From: Ensifer sp. LC163
GTDB taxonomy: Bacteria; Pseudomonadota; Alphaproteobacteria; Rhizobiales; Rhizobiaceae
DNA: 64,000 nucleotides
Direction of reading: 5' to 3'
NCBI RefSeq assembly: GCF_001695855.1
Contig: NZ_MBSS01000008.1
Location: forward strand, 89,435-153,434
A program made the position numbers and the translations under genes. How positions within the stretch are numbered: position 1 is the first letter of the stretch; each line of letters starts with the position of its first letter. The notes under the pieces were generated by a model, which was not told the origin of the DNA, did no database searches, and saw only the letters and a list, made by a program, of their open reading frames with translations. This document shows, one piece after another, positions 36,622 to 45,615 of this stretch.

Positions 36622-36726
36622 CCGCATGTTTCATGAAATCCTATCCGATTTAAGGATGAAAACATGCGGAAATTCAAAGTGCTACAGCGACCTTTGCGCG
36701 TCTGATAGGACGCGCGGCGCTGTAGA
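36622..36726 (+). repeat. Modular repeat family A, full copy with micro-ORF
   Basis: Hairpin I pairs 36622-36631 with 36660-36669 and its 3' arm overlaps an ATG at 36664 that follows AAGGATGA. The frame reads Met-Arg-Lys-Phe-Lys-Val-Leu-Gln-Arg-Pro-Leu-Arg-Val and stops at a TGA in the loop of hairpin II (GCGCGTC-TGATAG-GACGCGC). It lies between the binding-protein and ATPase genes. Confidence 0.75.
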
Positions 36727-36754
36727 AATCCCTGACAGCCAGCGGAGCTTGCAG

Positions 36755-37930
36755 ATGAGACATGCCATGTCGATCGAACCGACACCCACGAGCATTCACC
36801 GCGCCGCTGACCAGGGGACCACCCCGTCATCCCCCTATCTCGAAATCCGCGATCTCTGGAAGAGCTATGGCGATTTCGTTGCGTTGCGCGACATTTCGCT
36901 CGGCATCGGCAAGGGGGAGTTCGTCTGTTTTCTCGGCCCCTCGGGCTGCGGCAAGACGACCCTTTTGCGGGCGATCGCCGGCCTTGATCTGCAGACACGG
37001 GGCGTTATCTGGCAAGGTGGCCGCGATATTTCGATCTTGCCTGCATCGAAGCGTGACTACGGCATCGTCTTCCAGTCCTACGCGCTCTTTCCCAATCTCA
37101 CCATCGAGCAGAACATTGCCTTCGGCCTGGAAAACACCGGCCGTTCGAAGGCAGAGGTCGCAGCGCGCGTCGCCGAACTTCTGGAGACGGTCGGACTTTC
37201 GGCGCACGGCAAGAAATACCCCGCCCAGCTTTCCGGCGGACAGCAGCAGCGTATCGCTCTCGCCCGCGCCATTGCGATCTCCCCCGGCCTGCTTCTGCTC
37301 GACGAACCGCTGTCTGCCCTTGATGCCAAGGTGCGCGTCCATCTCCGCCATGAGATCAAGGCGCTGCAACGGAAGCTTGGCGTCACCACCATCATGGTGA
37401 CGCACGATCAGGAGGAGGCGCTCGCCATGGCGGACCGGATCGTCGTGATGAATCACGGCGTCATCGAACAGGTCGGATCGCCCACCGAAATCTACCGTCA
37501 TCCGAAGACCTTGTTCGTTGCCGACTTCATCGGCGAGACCAACCAGTTTCCGGCAAGGGTTCTGCCGGACGGTCAGGTCGAGATCGGCCATTCTGCCTTC
37601 TGTTGCCCAACGGACGGCTTCGCGGCGGGGGCCGCGACCACGGCCGTCGTCCGTCCCGTCGACATCATTCCGCACGGTGCCGAGGCGCATGCGGTCCACT
37701 CGCTAGACCGGCCGGCAACGCCGCAGAACCTGATCGATGCCGAAGTGCATGTGATGGAGTTCCTCGGCATGTTCTGGCGTACGCGACTGACCGCGCCGCG
37801 GCTCGGTGACCGGACGCTCGTCGCCGACTTTTCAGTTAATGCAGTGCGCCGGCTGCGCATCGAAACAGGCGGCGTCATCCAGGTCGAGATACCGCGCGAG
37901 CGCCTGTTGCTCTATCCGAGGGGTATCTGA
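36755..37930 (+). CDS. 2-aminoethylphosphonate-type ABC transporter ATP-binding protein
   Basis: A 391-residue ATPase of the spermidine/Fe3+/phosphonate group. Walker A is GPSGCGKT at 61-68, the signature LSGGQQQR, and Walker B LLLLDEPLSALD. A C-terminal TOBE-like region (about 280-390) is present. The start ATG 36755 follows a GGAG site seven bases ahead. The repeat at 36622-36726 lies just upstream, so expression could be uncoupled from the binding protein. Its stop is two bases before the permease start. Confidence 0.9.
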   Translation: MRHAMSIEPTPTSIHRAADQGTTPSSPYLEIRDLWKSYGDFVALRDISLGIGKGEFVCFLGPSGCGKTTLLRAIAGLDLQTRGVIWQGGRDISILPASKRDYGIVFQSYALFPNLTIEQNIAFGLENTGRSKAEVAARVAELLETVGLSAHGKKYPAQLSGGQQQRIALARAIAISPGLLLLDEPLSALDAKVRVHLRHEIKALQRKLGVTTIMVTHDQEEALAMADRIVVMNHGVIEQVGSPTEIYRHPKTLFVADFIGETNQFPARVLPDGQVEIGHSAFCCPTDGFAAGAATTAVVRPVDIIPHGAEAHAVHSLDRPATPQNLIDAEVHVMEFLGMFWRTRLTAPRLGDRTLVADFSVNAVRRLRIETGGVIQVEIPRERLLLYPRGI

Positions 37931-37932
37931 CG

Positions 37933-39939
37933 ATGAGCATCGCGATCGACTATGCACCACCGGCAAGAAGGCTGCGGCAGCAGGCTTCCCGAGACGATCT
38001 CGTCAAACTCGGTTTCATGGCCGTTATCGGGCTTTACCTGATCGTCGCTTTGGGCGCGCCGCTCTTCGTCATGCTGTCCAAGTCGCTTTCGACTTACCGC
38101 TTCGATCTGAGCGCCTTCGAGTTTCAGGTGAGCGACGAGACGGGCGCGAACTGGGCAACGGCCGTCACGGCGGATGCGCTCAACAAAGAACTCGGCGTCG
38201 TCGCGAAAAAGGATCTCGCCACCAATTCGGACGGACGCCTGGCCGTTACGAAATTCTTCCCGCAGTTCAATTTCCGCAGCCCCGTCCATTATCGCATTCG
38301 TGGCGTCACGGACGATGCCGCGTTTCTCGTCGGCTCCACTCTGGAGAAGGGCACGGCCTGGCGCGAATACGATTCCGCCGCATTTCGGCGGGTCGTGCTG
38401 CGCCCGGCAAGCAGCCTCGGCATCGAAAACTTCAAGACCTATTTCTCGACGCCGGCGCTCGCCCGCTCGATCTACAATTCAGTGCTGATGGCGTCGATCA
38501 GCACCGTGGTGACGGTCTCGATCGCTTTTGCGCTCGCCTATGCCTTGACGCGCAGTTGCATGCCGCTCAAGGGGCTCTTCCGGGGTATCCTCACGATACC
38601 GATCCTCGTGCCGTCGCTCTTGCCCGGTATTGCGCTCGTCTATCTCTTCGGCAATCAGGGTGTCTTTAGGGATTGGCTGATGGGCTACTCCATCTACGGT
38701 CCGATCGGCATCGTCATCGGCTCGGTGTTCTTCACGCTGCCGCATGCCTTCCTCATCATCTTGACGGCCCTGTCCGTCGCCGATGCGCGCCACTACGAGG
38801 CCGCGGCGTCGCTGAGGGCCAGCAAATGGCGCACCTTCACCACCGTGACGGTGCCGGGCGCGCGTTACGGCCTCGTGTCGGCCGCCTTCGTCGTCTTCAC
38901 CTTGGTCATCACCGATTTTGGATTGCCCAAGGTGATCGGCGGCCAATACGGCATGCTGGCCGTCGATATCTACAAGCAGGTGATCGGCCAGCAGAATTTC
39001 GAGATGGGAGCGGTCGTCTCCGTCATTCTCCTGGTGCCGGCGGTGCTTGCCTTCGCCGTCGACCGCCGGATGCAGAAGCGCCAGGTGGCGCTGCTCTCGG
39101 CGCGCGCGGTGCCTTATGCGCCCAAGCGCAATGTGCGCATGGACGGCTTCTGCTTTGCCTTCGCATGCCTCGTCAGCCTGTTCATTCTCGGCATGATCGC
39201 CATGTGCCAGATCGCGGCGCTGGTGAAGTTCTGGCCATACGACCTGACGCTGACGACGAAGAATTTTGCCTTCGATCTGATGGATGGCGGCGGGTGGGCG
39301 GCCTATGCCAACTCGATCAAGCTCGCCTTGCTGACCGCATTCTTCGGCTCGGTGATCGTCTTTGCCGGCGCCTATATGGTCGAGAAGGCCGATGGGTTCC
39401 GCTTCGGCCGGAGCGTCTTTCATTTCCTCGCCATGATGCCGATGGCCGTGCCGGGCATGGTGCTCGGCCTTGCCTATATCTTCTTCTTCAACAACCCAGC
39501 CAATCCGCTCAACTCCATCTACGGCACGATGACGATCCTCGTCGTCTGCACGGTGACACACTTCTATACGGTTGCGCACCTGACGGCCCTGACCGCGCTG
39601 AAGCAGATGGATCCGGAATTCGAATCCGTTGGGGCATCGCTCAAGCAACCCTTTCACCGGCTGTTCTTCCGCGTCACTTTGCCGGTCTGCCTGCCGGCGA
39701 TCCTCAACATCGGGATCTATCTCTTCGTCAACGCCATGACGACGGTTTCCGCCGTGGTCTTTCTCTATGCCGCGGACACCAAGCTTGCCTCGGTTGCCGT
39801 GCTCAACATGGACGACGCGGGCGACATCGCACCGGCTGCCGCCATGGGCATGATGATCTTCTACACCAATGTCGTCGCCAAACTCATCCACGCGGTGGTC
39901 TCCCGCGGACTGCTCGCGCGCACGCAGGCGTGGCGGTAG
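37933..39939 (+). CDS. Fused two-domain ABC permease of the 2-aminoethylphosphonate importer
   Basis: A 668-residue fusion of two permease domains of the ThiP/FbpB type. Both coupling loops are visible (EAAASLRASKWRTF near residue 295 and FESVGASLKQPFHRLFF near 565). The first membrane segment (about 26-48) is followed by an unusually long periplasmic stretch, roughly residues 52-160, before the second segment. Family members I know of are about 550 residues, so this looks like an insertion. It ends the transport operon; a perfect palindromic terminator lies 70 bases downstream. Confidence 0.88.
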   Translation: MSIAIDYAPPARRLRQQASRDDLVKLGFMAVIGLYLIVALGAPLFVMLSKSLSTYRFDLSAFEFQVSDETGANWATAVTADALNKELGVVAKKDLATNSDGRLAVTKFFPQFNFRSPVHYRIRGVTDDAAFLVGSTLEKGTAWREYDSAAFRRVVLRPASSLGIENFKTYFSTPALARSIYNSVLMASISTVVTVSIAFALAYALTRSCMPLKGLFRGILTIPILVPSLLPGIALVYLFGNQGVFRDWLMGYSIYGPIGIVIGSVFFTLPHAFLIILTALSVADARHYEAAASLRASKWRTFTTVTVPGARYGLVSAAFVVFTLVITDFGLPKVIGGQYGMLAVDIYKQVIGQQNFEMGAVVSVILLVPAVLAFAVDRRMQKRQVALLSARAVPYAPKRNVRMDGFCFAFACLVSLFILGMIAMCQIAALVKFWPYDLTLTTKNFAFDLMDGGGWAAYANSIKLALLTAFFGSVIVFAGAYMVEKADGFRFGRSVFHFLAMMPMAVPGMVLGLAYIFFFNNPANPLNSIYGTMTILVVCTVTHFYTVAHLTALTALKQMDPEFESVGASLKQPFHRLFFRVTLPVCLPAILNIGIYLFVNAMTTVSAVVFLYAADTKLASVAVLNMDDAGDIAPAAAMGMMIFYTNVVAKLIHAVVSRGLLARTQAWR

Positions 39940-40010
39940 CCCCACCGGCATCGGCACAGGGTGGCAGTCAGCGTGCAATCCTTCACGCCCGGCCGTCTTG
40001 AGATGGAAAC

Positions 40011-40038
40011 CAGGAAGGTCGCCTAGGCGACCTTCCTG
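40011..40038. terminator. Perfect 28-base palindromic terminator
   Basis: The two 14-base arms (40011-40024 and 40025-40038) are fully self-complementary. The stop codon of the minus-strand GlxA gene (40023-40025) lies at the centre. It separates convergent transcription units. Confidence 0.8.
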
Positions 40039-41072
40039 TCTGGCAATACGCTATCACCTTCTGTCGAGATCGAGCGCGGAGGCTGGCGGTGCTCGTGTTC
40101 CGCCAGGCGCGTGCGCTGCGGCGTACAGCCGTAGGTGTCCCGGTAGGTCCGGGAGAAATGGGAAGCCGAGGAAAATCCGCATGCCACGGCGATCTCGAAG
40201 ACGGGAAGCGACGAATTGACGAGAAGCAGGTGCGCCCGTTCCAGCCGCATCTGGAGATAGTAGCGCTTGGGGGACCGCCCCATCTCGCGGCGGAATAGGC
40301 GCTCGATTTGACGACGCGACAATCCTGTCGGGGTAGACATGTCGGCAAGTTTCAACGGTTCGGTGAGGTTCGCCTCCATCTGCTCGATGATGCCGATCAG
40401 CAACCGGTTGTCGATGCCGACGCGGGTCTGAAGGGGCAGCCGCTGGCGCTCTCCGGCCTTGCGGACCCGTTCCGACAGAGCCACTTCGCAAACGCGATTT
40501 GCCACGTCCCGGCCGAGATCGTCTTCGACAACGCGCAGGAACATGTCGAATGGTGCATTGCCGCCGGCGCAGGTAAAAAGCTCGCCGTCGATCTCGAATG
40601 CCGTCTGACGGGCTTTCGTCGCGAAGAACCGCTCGGAGAAATCTGGAAAGTGTTCCCAATGCACGGCGCAACGACGCCCATCGAGCACGCCGGCCCGCGC
40701 CAGGCTGTAGAGGCCGCCTGCGAGCCCGGCGACGGGAACCCGGCTCCGCCGGGACAGCCGCAGCCAGCCTTCGGCCTTTCCGTCGGCGGGAGGGACGGCA
40801 CGGCCGCCGCAGACCACGATCATGTGAGGACGCCCCGGTTGATGCAGTCCGTCCTGCTCCGAGGTGAGTGCTGCGTCTGCCACCATGCGCATTCCGCAGC
40901 TCGACCGCGCAGGTTGGCCATCGCGCGTGAGGATAAGCCAGCTATAGTGCGGCCTGCCCAGGACATCGTTGGCAAGGCGAAGCGCCTCGAGCGCGGCAGT
41001 GAATGCGTGCTGCGTGAAGCCGTCGAGCAGGTAGAATGTGAAGCGGCGGCCTTGTGTGCATGCCTGTTGCAC
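40023..41072 (-). CDS. GlxA/AraC-family transcriptional regulator
   Basis: A 349-residue regulator with an N-terminal DJ-1/PfpI-like amidotransferase fold (about 10-190) and a C-terminal double helix-turn-helix AraC domain (about 235-335; SSASHFSRTYRDTYGCTP). Relatives GbdR, SouR and CdhR control glycine betaine, sarcosine and carnitine breakdown. The start is GTG 41072, seven bases after a perfect AAAGGAGG; upstream ATGs at 41111 and 41141 have no ribosome site. Near a dimethylglycine-dehydrogenase-like gene, a role in methylamine catabolism is plausible. Confidence 0.88.
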   Translation of the reverse strand: MQQACTQGRRFTFYLLDGFTQHAFTAALEALRLANDVLGRPHYSWLILTRDGQPARSSCGMRMVADAALTSEQDGLHQPGRPHMIVVCGGRAVPPADGKAEGWLRLSRRSRVPVAGLAGGLYSLARAGVLDGRRCAVHWEHFPDFSERFFATKARQTAFEIDGELFTCAGGNAPFDMFLRVVEDDLGRDVANRVCEVALSERVRKAGERQRLPLQTRVGIDNRLLIGIIEQMEANLTEPLKLADMSTPTGLSRRQIERLFRREMGRSPKRYYLQMRLERAHLLLVNSSLPVFEIAVACGFSSASHFSRTYRDTYGCTPQRTRLAEHEHRQPPRSISTEGDSVLPDRKVA

Positions 41073-41259
41073 TGCTCTGCCTCCTTTTGCGTCAATGATT
41101 GCTCGAAACATGATGCAAAGAATAGTTACATTATGCAACATAAATAGACATCCATCGGTATGTCATTGTGCGCGCATCGGTGAATTGATGCGCTTCAAGT
41201 CGGGAAAATGAAGACGAAATTGGATTGCGGCGGCGCGTTTTGCGGCGTGTCTTGTCAAA

Positions 41260-42069
41260 ATGCCAAAAATGAACGCAGATATCCGCATGTCAGATACTCA
41301 AAACGCCCGAGCCCTTGCCCCCCGCCGTCATGGCGAGATCCTTCGCCGTCTGGCCGCAGACGGTACGGTCAGCATCACCGAGCTTGCGGATTTCTTCGAT
41401 GTGTCGCGGCAGACGATCCGCCGCGACTTGAAGCATCTGGCGGAGCGCGGCCAGCTCGATCTCGTTCACGGCGGCGCGACGCTGTTCGAGGCGACCGAAG
41501 CCGCCTTCACAGAGAGGCGTGGGGAGAATGCGGCGGCGAAGGCGTCGATCGGCAGGGCTGCAGCCGGTCTCGTGCGCGACGGCATGGTCGTCTTTCTCGA
41601 TTCCGGCACGACGACGCTTGCGGTGGCTCATGCGCTGGTGGAGCGGAAAAACCTAACGATTTGTACGACTTCCCTCTCCATCGCGCTGCAGATGTGCCGC
41701 CAGCCGCTCGTCCGCGTGCATATGCTTGGTGGCGAGATCGATCCGGCGGAAGAGGCGGCCGTCGGCATTGATGCGCTCGAGGCGATCGGCCATTTCCGGG
41801 TGGATGTGGCCTTCCTCGGCGGTGGCGGATTGTCGCCAGACGGCGAGGTGACGGACTTTACCCGCAACGGGGCCGAGCAGCGCTCCCGCATGATCGCGAT
41901 GGCGGCCAAGACCTACTTCATTCTCGATAGCTCGAAATTCGGCCGGCTGACGCCGCTGCGCATTCCGCGTTTCGAATTGGCAACGGGGGTAATCGTCGAT
42001 GCGCGACCGCCGCAGGCGATCTGCGAGGCGCTGGAGCGCAGAGGTCCCGGCCTGATCGTTGCGGCGTAA
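41260..42069 (+). CDS. DeoR-family transcriptional repressor
   Basis: A 269-residue regulator. The N-terminal DeoR helix-turn-helix (about 22-75) contains VSRQTIRRDLKHL. The C-terminal sugar-phosphate-isomerase-like sensor domain has LDSGTTT near residue 116. The start is uncertain: ATGs at 41260, 41269 and 41287 are in frame without a clear ribosome site. It is followed 83 bases later by the FAD-GcvT oxidase gene, which it may control. Most DeoR proteins sense phosphorylated sugars, so the pairing with an amine oxidase-like enzyme is odd. Confidence 0.88.
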   Translation: MPKMNADIRMSDTQNARALAPRRHGEILRRLAADGTVSITELADFFDVSRQTIRRDLKHLAERGQLDLVHGGATLFEATEAAFTERRGENAAAKASIGRAAAGLVRDGMVVFLDSGTTTLAVAHALVERKNLTICTTSLSIALQMCRQPLVRVHMLGGEIDPAEEAAVGIDALEAIGHFRVDVAFLGGGGLSPDGEVTDFTRNGAEQRSRMIAMAAKTYFILDSSKFGRLTPLRIPRFELATGVIVDARPPQAICEALERRGPGLIVAA

Positions 42070-42152
42070 TGTAATATTTTGTAACTTTTTGTCTTGTTAT
42101 TTGCTCTTCCCTTGCTATGGTGTGGCCTTCCATGGCTTCGGGAGGTTGTTTC

Positions 42153-44603
42153 ATGGCTCAGAATTTTCCAACGCAGGCACAGGTCGTCATCGTCGGCGGC
42201 GGCATTATCGGCTGTTCGGTCGCCTATCACCTGACCAGGCTCGGCTGGACGGACGTCGTGCTTTTGGAGCAGGGGCAATTGAGCGGCGGCACCACCTGGC
42301 ACGCAGCCGGTCTTGTCGGCCAGCTGCGCAGCCACGCGAACATGACCAGCCTCATCAAATATTCGACGCAGCTCTACAGCGAACTGGAGGCCGAAACCGG
42401 GCTCGCCACCGGCTGGAAGAACTGCGGCTCCGTTTCCGTGGCGCGATCGGTCGATCGCATGACGGTGCTGAAGCGCACGGCGGCGTCCGCCCGCGCGCAG
42501 GGCGTTGCCATCGAGGTGATTTCGCCGAAGGAGGCCCAGGACCTCTGGCCGGTGATGGCGATCGATGACCTGGTGGGCGCCGTCTGGCTGCCCGGTGACG
42601 GCAAGGCCAACCCGACCGATCTGACGCAATCATTGGCAAAGGGCGCGCGCAGCCGCGGTGCGCGCATCATCGAACGCGTGCGCGTCACCGGCATCACCGT
42701 TGCCGATGGCGCGGTTACCGGCGTGGAAACGGATCAAGGGACAATCGCCGCCGAGATCGTCGTCAATTGCGCCGGCCAATGGGCGCGCAAGGTCGGGCTG
42801 ATGTGCGGCGTGTCGGTGCCGCTGCATTCGGCGGAGCATATGTACATCGTGACCGGCAGGATCGAAGGCGTGCATCCTGACCTACCGGTCATGCGCGATC
42901 CGGACGGCTACATCTACTTCAAGGAAGAGGTCGGTGGCCTCGTCATGGGCGGCTTCGAACCGGAGGCAAAACCGTGGGGCATGGCGGGCATTCCCGATGA
43001 TTTCGAATTCGCCTTGCTGCCCGATGACTGGGACCAGTTCGAAGTCCTGATGCAGAGTGCCCTGCAGCGGGTGCCACAACTGGCGACGGCCGAGGTGAAG
43101 AAGTTTTATAACGGCCCTGAAAGCTTCACGCCCGACAACAACTTCATGCTCGGCGAGGCACCGGAACTGAAGAATTTCTACGTCGGCGCCGGTTTCAATT
43201 CGATGGGCATCGCCAGCGCCGGCGGCGCCGGGCGCGCACTGGCGGAATGGATCGTCAACGGCGCGCCGACCATGGACCTCTGGCCGGTCGATATCCGTCG
43301 CTTCGCAAACTTCAACAACAATCCGCGCTGGCTGCATGACCGCGTCAAGGAGACGCTGGGGCTGCACTATGCCATGCCCTGGCCAAACCGCGAGCTGGAT
43401 ACGGCGCGGCCGTTCCGCCGCTCGCCGCTCTATGATCGGCTGGCCGCAAAGGGCGCCTGCTTCGGCTCGAAAATGGGCTGGGAGCGTGCCAACTGGTTTG
43501 CGGCCGAGGGAGAGAAGCCGGTCACGGACTATGCCTTTGGCCGGCAGAACTGGCACGAGGCGGTAAAACGCGAGATGAAGGCAACGCGCGAGGCGGCCGG
43601 CATCTTCGACCAGACCTCCTTTGCCAAGCTTCTCGTCCAGGGGCGCGATGCCGCAGCCGCGCTCAACCGTATCTGCGCCGCCGATATCGACGTTGCCATC
43701 GGTCGTTCCGTCTATACCGGCCTGCTCAATGCCCGCGGTGGTTATGAAAGCGACCTCACCGTGCTGCGGCTTGCCGTGGATCGCTTCCTCCTCATCACCG
43801 GTTCGGCGCAGCCGGTGCACGACGCCGACTGGATCCGCAAGAACCTGCCGGCCGAAGCGCATGTGACGCTCACCGACGTCACGTCGGCCTACGCGGTTCT
43901 GGCGCTCATGGGGCCGAGTTCACGGGATATCCTCTCCCGGCTGACGTCGGCCGATCTCTCCAATGCGGCCTTTCCCTTCGCGACGATCAGGGAGATCGAT
44001 ATAGGCTATGCCACGGCCTATGCCAACCGCATGACCTATGTCGGCGAACTCGGCTGGGAACTGATCGTGCCGACGGAGTTCGCCGTTGGCGTCTATGAGG
44101 CGCTGCACGAGGCCGGGCGTGATTTCGGGCTGACCGATTGCGGCTACTACGCGCTCGAGGCGCTCCGGCTCGAAAAGGGCTATCGCGCCTGGAGCCGCGA
44201 GCTGACACCGGATATCACCCCTTACGAGGCGGGCCTTGCCTTCGCGCTCTCCCTCGACAAGCCGGGCGGTTTCATCGGCCGCGACGCATTGATCGCCGCC
44301 AGGGAGAACGGAGCGCCCACGCGGCGCATCGTGCAGTTCACGGTGGATGATCCATCGCCCATGCTATGGGGCGGTGAGCTGGTTCTTCGCGACGGCAAGC
44401 CGGTCGGCGAAGTCCGCTCGGCCGCCTACGGTCACACGCTCGGCCGCGCCGTCGCCCTTGGCCTCATCGAACATTCCACGGGCGTTGACAAGGCGTTCAT
44501 GGAGGCCGGTCGGTTCGAAGTCGAGCTTGCAGGCGACCGGTTTTCTGTGACCCCGCACCTCTTACCGGCCTACGATCCGAAAGCCCTCAGGGTCAAGTCT
44601 TAG
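42153..44603 (+). CDS. Dimethylglycine/sarcosine dehydrogenase-like FAD-GcvT protein
   Basis: An 816-residue protein. The N-terminal FAD-dependent oxidoreductase (DAO) domain has the dinucleotide motif at 15-20 (GGGIIG). H50 in GGTTWHAAG matches the histidine that binds FAD covalently in dimethylglycine dehydrogenase. The C-terminal half (about 430-800) is a GcvT aminomethyltransferase fold with its barrel domain, expected to pass one-carbon units to tetrahydrofolate. GGAGG precedes ATG 42153. Substrate (dimethylglycine, sarcosine or another N-methyl amine) is not decided by sequence. Confidence 0.88.
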   Translation: MAQNFPTQAQVVIVGGGIIGCSVAYHLTRLGWTDVVLLEQGQLSGGTTWHAAGLVGQLRSHANMTSLIKYSTQLYSELEAETGLATGWKNCGSVSVARSVDRMTVLKRTAASARAQGVAIEVISPKEAQDLWPVMAIDDLVGAVWLPGDGKANPTDLTQSLAKGARSRGARIIERVRVTGITVADGAVTGVETDQGTIAAEIVVNCAGQWARKVGLMCGVSVPLHSAEHMYIVTGRIEGVHPDLPVMRDPDGYIYFKEEVGGLVMGGFEPEAKPWGMAGIPDDFEFALLPDDWDQFEVLMQSALQRVPQLATAEVKKFYNGPESFTPDNNFMLGEAPELKNFYVGAGFNSMGIASAGGAGRALAEWIVNGAPTMDLWPVDIRRFANFNNNPRWLHDRVKETLGLHYAMPWPNRELDTARPFRRSPLYDRLAAKGACFGSKMGWERANWFAAEGEKPVTDYAFGRQNWHEAVKREMKATREAAGIFDQTSFAKLLVQGRDAAAALNRICAADIDVAIGRSVYTGLLNARGGYESDLTVLRLAVDRFLLITGSAQPVHDADWIRKNLPAEAHVTLTDVTSAYAVLALMGPSSRDILSRLTSADLSNAAFPFATIREIDIGYATAYANRMTYVGELGWELIVPTEFAVGVYEALHEAGRDFGLTDCGYYALEALRLEKGYRAWSRELTPDITPYEAGLAFALSLDKPGGFIGRDALIAARENGAPTRRIVQFTVDDPSPMLWGGELVLRDGKPVGEVRSAAYGHTLGRAVALGLIEHSTGVDKAFMEAGRFEVELAGDRFSVTPHLLPAYDPKALRVKS

Positions 44604-44664
44604 AGCGGGGTCAATGTGACCTGATTGGGCTGGAGACCGAGGAGCCAGCCTGACGGGCAAAGGC

Positions 44665-44789
44665 AAGGCCGAGTTTTCGGCCTTCGCCGGCAGAGGCGTG
44701 TGACGTTCTCCGTTTGCGGCATCGCCACGCTCAACAGGCCCGGCAACAAGGGGCACTGTACTCGATCGGTCGGTCGCAAAAAGCGACCG
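44665..44789. terminator. Two hairpins between convergent genes
   Basis: AAGGCCGA (44665-44672) pairs with TCGGCCTT (44677-44684) across GTTT. CGGTCGC (44771-44777) pairs with GCGACCG (44783-44789) across five A. Neither has a long T-run, but they sit between the convergent FAD-GcvT gene and the ABC ATPase gene and may end both. Confidence 0.45.
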
Positions 44790-44822
44790 TCCGTGCCACA
44801 ACATCATTCCATGACCGGGTGG

Positions 44823-45608
44823 TCACGTCGGCGTGCTGGCGAGCGGTACTCGGAAATATGGCTCGCCCGAGGCGCTGGCTTCGAAATTTCCGTGAACCGC
44901 GAAGGTTGTCTGAAGGTAGCTGGTGTTGGCCAGTTCCTGGCTCCGACCTTCAAAAATGAGCTTGCCCTTGGAGAGCAATATGACGTTGTCGGCAACGGCC
45001 ATCGCATGATTCAGGTCGTGGATAGCAAGCACGACCGCGATGCCCCGCTCGGTGCTCAGCCGATCAAGCAGTTCCAGGACTTCGACCTGATGGCCGATAT
45101 CGAGGAATGACGTCGGTTCGTCCAGCAGGAGGATTTCCGCCTCCTGCGCCAATGCAGCTGCGATCCAGGCCCGTTGACGTTCTCCTCCCGAAAGACTGGC
45201 GAGATCACGGTCGGAGAGCGCGACGAGACCGGTCTGTTCAAGCGCCCAGTCGACGACTGCGAGATCCTTCCGCGAAAAGCTCTGGAACAAACCGAGATGC
45301 GCGAACCGGCCCTGGCGAACGAGCTGCTCGACGGACATGTTCTCGGGAGATGTCGGGTTCTGCGGCAGGAAGGAGAGCCGCTTGGCAAGGTCGCGCCGCC
45401 TCCAGGTTTCGATCGGCCTGGTATCAAGGCTGACTGTGCCGCGCGTACAGCGCGCAAGGCCGGCCAAAGCATGCAGCGCCGTACTCTTGCCGGAGCCGTT
45501 CGGACCGATCAGCGACGTTATCTCGCCCGGGCGCACCTCGATCGATAATCCGTCCAGCGCGGTCATCGCTCCGTATTTGATTGTAATCTCGTCGGCTCTC
45601 AACGGCAT
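44823..45608 (-). CDS. Iron-siderophore-type ABC transporter ATP-binding protein
   Basis: A 261-residue ATPase of the FecE/FepC/FhuC group. Walker A is GPNGSGKS at 35-42, the signature is LSGGERQRAW, and Walker B is ILLLDEPTSFLD. ATG 45608 gives the family N-terminus; longer in-frame starts add a Cys-rich stretch unlike the family. It is the last gene of the minus-strand operon, starting seven bases after the permease stop. Confidence 0.9.
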   Translation of the reverse strand: MPLRADEITIKYGAMTALDGLSIEVRPGEITSLIGPNGSGKSTALHALAGLARCTRGTVSLDTRPIETWRRRDLAKRLSFLPQNPTSPENMSVEQLVRQGRFAHLGLFQSFSRKDLAVVDWALEQTGLVALSDRDLASLSGGERQRAWIAAALAQEAEILLLDEPTSFLDIGHQVEVLELLDRLSTERGIAVVLAIHDLNHAMAVADNVILLSKGKLIFEGRSQELANTSYLQTTFAVHGNFEASASGEPYFRVPLASTPT

Positions 45609-45615
45609 GGCGGCC

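Noticed and set aside
44604..44822. A small gene between the FAD-GcvT gene and the ABC ATPase
   Set aside because: Frames here are short or extend antisense into the ATPase gene and lack ribosome sites; the gap holds only hairpins.
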